Positions 59,215 to 64,000 of a DNA stretch of 64,000 bases are shown here, in pieces. The position numbers and the translations under genes were made by a program. The DNA comes from CAVQCJ01 sp963849365 (GTDB lineage: Bacteria; Actinomycetota; Actinomycetes; Prado026). The stretch covers positions 124,001-188,000 of the forward strand of contig CAWKHA010000003.1 of assembly GCA_963849365.1 (NCBI GenBank), in the 5' to 3' direction. Within the stretch, counting starts at the first letter, position 1. Each line of letters starts with the position of its first letter. The notes beneath the pieces were generated by a model, which was not told the origin of the DNA, did not search any database, and saw only the letters and a program-made list of their open reading frames with translations.

Positions 59215-59646
59215 GTGAGCGCGACCGCGGACGCCGCGGAGCACCACCGTCAGCTGGCCGCCCGGCTGGCCCTCCAGCAGGGTCAGGTCGTCCAGGAGAT
59301 CGGGTGGGACGAGGACTGCGACGAGGGCCTTCGTGTCGCGGTGGAGCAGGTCACCGGGAGCTCGCTCGTCGACGAGGACTACGACGACGTCGTGGACGCA
59401 GTCCTGCTCTGGTGGCGCGAGGGCGACGGCGACCTGGTCGACTCCCTGGTCGACGCCCTCGGGCCGCTGGCGGACGGGGGAGTCATCTGGCTGCTGACCC
59501 CCAAGGCCGGCCGGGACGGGCACGTCGAGCCCTCCGACATCGGCGAGGCCGCCCCGACGGCCGGGCTGTCCGCGACCTCCAGCGTCGCAGCGGCGGCCGA
59601 CTGGTCGGGCACCCGCCTGGTCACCCCGCGCTCGCCGCGGCGCTGA
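59215..59646 (+). CDS. DUF3052 family protein
   Basis: 143 aa from GTG 59215. LQQGQVVQEIGWDEDCDEGL, VVDAVLLWWREGDGDLVDSL and VIWLLTPKAGRDGHVEPSDI are typical of this actinobacterial family of small acidic cytoplasmic proteins. Function unknown; the place upstream of the peroxiredoxin gene and next to aceE is common. Confidence 0.85.
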   Translation: MSATADAAEHHRQLAARLALQQGQVVQEIGWDEDCDEGLRVAVEQVTGSSLVDEDYDDVVDAVLLWWREGDGDLVDSLVDALGPLADGGVIWLLTPKAGRDGHVEPSDIGEAAPTAGLSATSSVAAAADWSGTRLVTPRSPRR

Positions 59647-59701
59647 GGCCGCCGTAACCTCACCGGTGACGGTCGTCGCTGGTCGAGAGGACGGACAGGG
59701 C

Positions 59702-60163
59702 ATGGTCGAGATCGGGCGGGCAGCGCCGGACTTCACGCTGTCGGACCAGCACGGGGAGTCGGTGACGCTCTCGCAGTTCCGCGGCAGCAACAACGTCGTG
59801 CTGCTCTTCTACCCCTACGCCTTCAGCAGGACCTGCACGGGCGAGCTCTGCGTGATCCGGGACCGCCCCACCAGCTTCGACAACGACGAGACGGTGACGC
59901 TGGCGGTCTCTGTCGACCACAAGTACACGCTGCGCGCCTTCGCCGACCACGAGGGCTACACCTTCCGGCTGCTGGCCGACTTCTGGCCGCACGGCGCGGT
60001 GGCGAAGGAGTACGGGGTGTTCGTCGAGGAGAAGGGTGCTGCCAAGCGGGGCACCTTCATCATCGACAAGGACGGCGTGGTGCGCTGGTCGGTCATCCAC
60101 GGCATGGGTGAGGCCCGCGACGCGGACGAGTACGAGAAGGTCCTGGCCGACCTGGCCCGGTAG
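59702..60163 (+). CDS. Peroxiredoxin, AhpE-type
   Basis: 153 aa from ATG 59702; GTG 59666 would add 12 residues. Thioredoxin-fold peroxiredoxin with peroxidatic Cys in YPYAFSRTCTGELCVIRD and a second Cys five residues later, which may serve as resolving Cys. GTFIIDKDGVVRWSVIHGMG is the C-terminal block. Reduces peroxides using a small thiol or thioredoxin. Probably in an operon with DUF3052, 55 nt upstream. Confidence 0.88.
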   Translation: MVEIGRAAPDFTLSDQHGESVTLSQFRGSNNVVLLFYPYAFSRTCTGELCVIRDRPTSFDNDETVTLAVSVDHKYTLRAFADHEGYTFRLLADFWPHGAVAKEYGVFVEEKGAAKRGTFIIDKDGVVRWSVIHGMGEARDADEYEKVLADLAR

Positions 60164-60328
60164 GACCATCCCGCGTGGTGGCTGCCGGCGCCGGCGGTGA
60201 ATATTCCGAGACTTCTTGGCGAGCCGCCTGCGGAACCGAGGGGTCGCACGTACTCTGGCGCGGACCTGCCAGCCCAGCTGGCGCCTGTTGACCGCCGGCC
60301 CAACCCGGCGGCAGACAATGGGGGGAAC

Positions 60329-61222
60329 ATGTCAGACGACGTGACCTCGAAGGACCCGGGCCTGTCCCGGGCGACCCGCCGCGCGCTGCTCGTCGCGGGC
60401 GGCACTGCCGCGATCGGTGCCGTCGCGGCCGCCGCCGCTTCACCGGCCGAGGCCGCCAACGGCAAGCCGGTGCTCCTGGGCTCCGTCAACTCGGCCACGG
60501 CGGCTACGGTGATCAACTCGAAGACCGGGTCAGGTGCCGGCATCGTGGTGGCCAACACCGGCGTCGCGCACGGCGCCAAGTTCACCTCGACGCTCGGCAA
60601 CGGGTTCCTCGGCGGCACGTTCAACGCGAACGCCCAGGGCGCCAACGTCGCGAACTACGCGGACCACAGCGGAACCGGTGCGGGGGTCGTCGCCTCCGGC
60701 GGCTTCAACACGGGGATCCTCGCAGTGAGCGCCGGCATCCAGCGCTACGCCGGGAACTTCGTGAGCAGCTCGGCCTCGGCGACCCTCTCCAAGACGGGAG
60801 CGGTGTTCGCGAACGGGGGGATCGGCGACGGCGTCCTGGCCATCACCGAAGGTGACCCGACCAACTTCAGCCCGGTCACGGCCTATCACCTCAATGGCGG
60901 ATCCGGTGTCTACGGGTGGGGCTACGGCGGCGTCCAGGGGGACTCCTCCGTCGACGGCGGCGCAGGGGTGCTGGCCCGGGGGATCGGCGACGCCGCGAAC
61001 ACGACGCAGCCGATCGGGCTCGTCGTTGAGGCCGATGCCCCGGCGACGGTGGCCATCCAGGCGACCGGCGAGGTTCACATCACCGGGGACCTGTTCGTGG
61101 ACGGCACGATCCACACGAATCACGCGGTCGACACGGCCTGGACGCCGCCCGCCGCGTTGAAGGTCCGCAAGCGTGCCGCACGGGCGGCGGACAAGGCCCG
61201 CGCGTCGCTCGCCAAGGGGTAG
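60329..61222 (+). CDS. Secreted protein with Tat-like signal, unknown function
   Basis: 297 aa from ATG 60329, with GGGGGAA upstream. Twin Arg and hydrophobic stretch SRATRRALLVAGGTAAIGAV then ASPAEAA suggests Tat export, though the full RRxFL box is not present. The mature part is Gly/Ala/Ser/Asn-rich with repeated short beta segments (GSGAGIVVANTG, GVVASGGFNTGILAVS, GAVFANGGIGDGVLAI), like a beta-helix or adhesin-type surface protein. Basic C-terminal tail KVRKRAARAADKARASLAKG. Confidence 0.7.
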   Translation: MSDDVTSKDPGLSRATRRALLVAGGTAAIGAVAAAAASPAEAANGKPVLLGSVNSATAATVINSKTGSGAGIVVANTGVAHGAKFTSTLGNGFLGGTFNANAQGANVANYADHSGTGAGVVASGGFNTGILAVSAGIQRYAGNFVSSSASATLSKTGAVFANGGIGDGVLAITEGDPTNFSPVTAYHLNGGSGVYGWGYGGVQGDSSVDGGAGVLARGIGDAANTTQPIGLVVEADAPATVAIQATGEVHITGDLFVDGTIHTNHAVDTAWTPPAALKVRKRAARAADKARASLAKG

Positions 61223-61238
61223 CCGGGACGTCGCTGAC

Positions 61239-61280
61239 GGTGGGGTCGCCGGGACCGGGACCGGGACCGGCAACCCCACC
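61239..61280. terminator. Hairpin between the secreted-protein gene and tRNA-Val
   Basis: GGTGGGGT (61239-61246) pairs with ACCCCACC (61273-61280), and inner bases 61248-61252 pair with 61267-61271 after one mismatch. The loop contains tandem GGGACC units. Ends 22 bp before the tRNA. Confidence 0.6.
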
Positions 61281-61302
61281 CGCCGGTACGCTCTGAGCTC
61301 GC

Positions 61303-61376
61303 GGGCGCATAGCTCAGCTGGTCAGAGCACCTGCCTTACAAGCAGGGGGTCGCAGGTTCGAGCCCTGCTGCGCCCA
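61303..61376 (+). tRNA. tRNA-Val (anticodon TAC)
   Basis: Complete cloverleaf of 74 nt: acceptor GGGCGCA/TGCGCCC, D-arm GCTCAGCTGGTCAGAGC, anticodon loop CTTACAA, T-arm GCAGGTTCGAGCCCTGC, discriminator A. CCA is not encoded (ACAAG follows). Confidence 0.95.
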
Positions 61377-61560
61377 CAAGCCACCGGGTCAGATCAGATC
61401 CTGCGCCGCACAGAGCGGCATCACGTATGGGCGCTCACGCGGGCGGCGACTTTCCTCGGGCGACCGCAGCTGACTTGCTAACTCGCGGGTCAGGCGGCGA
61501 TGGTGGCCCTGGAATGGGCTGGGGTCGCCGGTCCTTCGACCAGGAGAGCTGGAAGCCGTC

Positions 61561-62970
61561 GTGAGCGCCACGCCCGACCATTCGGTCGTTCCGCGCTGGC
61601 GTGAGTTGTTCACCGACGGACGGGGCAGGACCACGGTCGGCCTTGTCCTGATGGAGACAGTGGTCGCGATCCAGGTGCTGGTCACTGTCGCGGTGCTTCC
61701 TGCGGTGGTCGGGGACCTCGGCGGCCTGCGGCTGTATGGCGTTGCACTGAGCGCGTCCGCTCTCGCGACCGTCGTAGTCCTGCCCGTGACCCCGCGGCTA
61801 GTGCTGCGTTGGGGACTGCGCAACGTCTTCTACCTCAGTGCCGCTGTGTTCCTCGCCGGAAGCGTGGTCGTTCTGGCCGCGCCCGACATGCCGATCTTCG
61901 TCGCAGGCCGACTGATCCAGGGCGCCGGCGGTGGTGCCCAATACGCACTGTTGCTGGCGATCGTGACCCGCCGTTACCCGGCCCGGATTCGCCCGAGGAT
62001 GTTCGCCGCGTTGACCGTGGCCTGGGCCGTCCCCGGCCTGGTCGGACCAGCATACGGCGGGCTGGTCGCCACCGCCCTTGGTTGGCGATGGGCGTTCGCC
62101 CTGATCCTGCCGCTCCTCGTCCCTGCCGTGCTCCTACTACGCCGCGACTTCAACGTGGCGGCCTCGACGGAGGCGGCGGCGGACGGTTCGCGCCCGGCCG
62201 CGCTGAGCGCCTCGATTGCCCTTGGGGGCGGACTGACGATCGTGCTGACCTCGTTGGCGCTCGACGGCGTGGTGGGCGTGGTGTTGGCGATCGTTGGGCT
62301 CGGTATCGCGGTCATCGCCCTGCGGACGATCCTACCCACGGGCAGCTTCTCGGCACGGTTCGGGCTGCCCGCCGTGATCGCTACGGCCTTCTTGGTCAAC
62401 ACGGCCTACTTCGGCGTCGAGGGCTTCCTGCCGGCCATGCTCACCGGGGTCCACGGACAGAGCCTCACGGCCGCCGACCTCATCGTCACCTGCGGCGTCC
62501 TGACCTGGGTCGCAGGCACCTGGTTCCAGTCCCGGTTTGCCGGTCGATGGCCGGCCCGATCGGTTGTCGCCACCGGCGCCGCGCTGGCGCTGGTGGGTAC
62601 CGCAGGAGTCGTCGTGTGCGCACTCGGGGCGCCGCTGCCGGTGTCGTACATCGGATGGGCCGCGGCCGGATGGGGAATGGGCATGGCGTACCCGACGATC
62701 GCTTTGCTGGCCACCGAGCTCGCAACCCCCGGCAGCGAAGTCATCACGCTCGCGCAGTACCAAGTCGCCGAGATCCTCGGCTCCGCCGTCGGCCCCTGCA
62801 TGGTGGGAGCCGCACTGAGTGTCGCGCTCAGCGCCGGCCTGGGTTTGCAGGACGGACTTGTCATCGGCTTCGCCGCGACATGCTCCGTCCTGGTCGTGCT
62901 CCTCGCAGCGACTCACCAACTTCCCGCAAGCGTCATCGGAACCAGCGGGGGAGCAACCTCACGACGGTGA
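61561..62970 (+). CDS. MFS transporter
   Basis: 469 aa from GTG 61561, with AGGAGAG upstream. Twelve or more hydrophobic helices. VGLVLMETVVAIQVLVTVAV begins helix 1; GRLIQGAGGGAQYALLLAIV and MFAALTVAWAVPGLVGPAYG are MFS motifs of 14-helix-type exporters. Substrate unknown. Lone gene, 184 bp after the tRNA. Confidence 0.85.
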   Translation: MSATPDHSVVPRWRELFTDGRGRTTVGLVLMETVVAIQVLVTVAVLPAVVGDLGGLRLYGVALSASALATVVVLPVTPRLVLRWGLRNVFYLSAAVFLAGSVVVLAAPDMPIFVAGRLIQGAGGGAQYALLLAIVTRRYPARIRPRMFAALTVAWAVPGLVGPAYGGLVATALGWRWAFALILPLLVPAVLLLRRDFNVAASTEAAADGSRPAALSASIALGGGLTIVLTSLALDGVVGVVLAIVGLGIAVIALRTILPTGSFSARFGLPAVIATAFLVNTAYFGVEGFLPAMLTGVHGQSLTAADLIVTCGVLTWVAGTWFQSRFAGRWPARSVVATGAALALVGTAGVVVCALGAPLPVSYIGWAAAGWGMGMAYPTIALLATELATPGSEVITLAQYQVAEILGSAVGPCMVGAALSVALSAGLGLQDGLVIGFAATCSVLVVLLAATHQLPASVIGTSGGATSRR

Positions 62971-63222
62971 CGAGACAATCACACTGCGCCGGCGAGCCAG
63001 ATCCACCCCCACGAACTGCCCGGGCCCGGCATACGATTTCGTCACGGCGGCCTCCCAACACGTGGTCTTCACTGGCAACCCGAGAATGACTCGGGCACCG
63101 CGGGAACGGGAGGCCCCGTCCCCTCATCGCATCACTTCGGCGCTTGGTCCCATCAACGCAGCGGAAGGAGCACCGGAGGCCGGAGGCCGGAGGCCGGGCG
63201 CCGCCTCGCGAGCGAGGAGGAC

Positions 63223-63803
63223 TCAGCGGGCGGGAATCGGCCCGGACCGCGGCCGCCACTCCCGCCTGATCAACCCGAACACCCACGAGTCAGATACTTC
63301 GCCGTTCACGACGCAGTCTTCCCGCAAGGTCCCTTCACGCACGAATCCGATCTTCTCCAGGACGCGGGCAGATGCCACGTTGCGCGTATCGGTCTCGGCC
63401 TGAACTCGATTCAGGCCCAGCGTGTCGAATGCCCACTGCAGCAAGGCCCGCGCGGCCTCCGTCGCGTAGCCGTGACCCCATGCCGCATCGTCGAGGCAGT
63501 AGCTCAACGACGCGCTGCGGTAGTCCGGGTTTCCACCGGGTCAGACTGCACCAGCCGATGAAGGCGCCGTCGGAAACACGGTCCATGGCCAGCCGCGCCC
63601 CGGTGCCCTCGTCCGCCATCTGCCGGCAAGCCGCGATGAAGCGCTCGGCGCGCCCGTTCGCTGCACGGCGGCGCGTCCCAATAGCGCAGCACGTAGGTGC
63701 TGCTGTGCAGCGCGAAGAGCGCGTCCGCATCCGCGTCGGTGAAGGGACGCAGTCGCAGGCGAGCGGTGTGCAGTGTGGGGATGGGCAGGGACATGCAGGC
63801 CAT
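63223..63803 (-). pseudogene. GNAT acetyltransferase gene with two frameshifts
   Basis: From ATG 63803 (or 63794) the first frame reads LPIPTLHTARLRLRPFTDAD ... RYWDAPP; at about 63645-63660 the sense moves to another frame (ERFIAACRQMADEGTGARLA ... SLTRWKP), and at about 63524-63530 to a third (DYRSASLSYCLDDAAWGHGY ATEAAR to REW, stop at 63223). Spliced together they give a RimJ/RimL-type GNAT of normal order. Two breaks in one short gene suggest a decayed gene, or local sequence errors. Confidence 0.75.
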
Positions 63804-64000
63804 ACTGCCTCGTCATGAGGGTCGATCAGACAACCGCTTGCCGGATCGGATCAGCCATCGGGCACGTCGGTGCGCATGCCCGGCAGCCCCGGAGCGCTTC
63901 CACTACCAAGGACCTTCTCCCCTAATCCCCGGTAGTGCGGTGGCGGAGACTGGCAGGGTTCCGACGCTCGACCGGCTCAATGAACCGGTCCATCAAGGAC

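Noticed and set aside
56675..59218. 847-residue plus-strand frame opposite aceE
   Set aside because: Antisense shadow of aceE, whose catalytic motifs are intact.

Overview
The window is high-GC throughout, uses GTG starts freely, and carries actinobacterial hallmarks: genes of the DUF3145 and DUF3052 families, a fasR-fabD-fabH-acpP-fabF-accD fatty-acid operon, a homodimeric aceE, and murT-gatD. It reads as chromosome of a high-GC actinobacterium; I cannot name the genus from sequence alone. No phage, plasmid, CRISPR or complete insertion sequence is present.

Layout. (1) 1-11.8 kb: a LacI-type regulator facing away from a catabolic operon (branched-chain-type ABC importer of five genes, a beta-hydroxyacid dehydrogenase, an M24-family hydrolase, the two E1 subunits of a 2-oxoacid/acetoin dehydrogenase, and a semialdehyde dehydrogenase). 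Three LacI-type operators lie at about 95-98 bp spacing. (2) 11.8-14.7 kb, minus strand: murT-gatD for peptidoglycan amidation, plus an exported M15-like protein. (3) 14.9-21.5 kb: a non-pyrrolysine MttB-family methyltransferase, a SLOG-fold protein, a methyltransferase, a deleted methyltransferase relic, an HD-GYP/LuxR regulator, a DsrE protein and a conserved unknown.

(4) 21.5-40.9 kb is the most interesting part. It combines (a) an operon with four components matching bacterial coenzyme M biosynthesis of the Xanthobacter Xcb type (ComA-like phosphosulfolactate synthase, two aspartase/fumarase-superfamily lyases, a PLP cysteine-desulfhydrase-type enzyme) plus an unrecognised protein and a DUF1116 (YlbE/AllG) protein, all linked by 4-nt overlaps; (b) components of the Nit1C / MSMEG_0565-0572 'nitrogen starvation' cluster (MSMEG_0572/Sll0783, Sll0787-type AIR-synthase-like, GNAT, MSMEG_0568 radical SAM, MSMEG_0565 glycosyltransferase) but no nitrilase; (c) carbamate kinase and FdrA (AllF-type), suggesting carbamoyl-phosphate handling; (d) a CoA-disulfide-reductase-like flavoprotein, an OsmC protein, an amidohydrolase, an AmiS/UreI-type channel and an XRE-cupin regulator. 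A near-palindrome of the type GTTCAnnATAGTGAAC occurs in at least four intergenic regions of this part, suggesting a common regulon. My reading is a coenzyme-M-type thiol pathway wired to ureido/amide nitrogen use. The enzymes are recognisable; the combination and its substrate are inference.

(5) 41-47.6 kb: a SulP transporter, SHOCT-domain small proteins, a DHA2-type MFS pump, a UPF0104-type membrane protein, a frameshifted DUF1269 gene, a tandem-repeat patch and a CAT-anticodon tRNA. (6) 47.8-60.2 kb: housekeeping (DUF3145, the fab operon, a PHP phosphoesterase, aceE, DUF3052, a peroxiredoxin), punctuated by long hairpins. (7) 60.3-64 kb: a secreted protein, tRNA-Val(TAC), an MFS transporter and a GNAT gene broken by two frameshifts.
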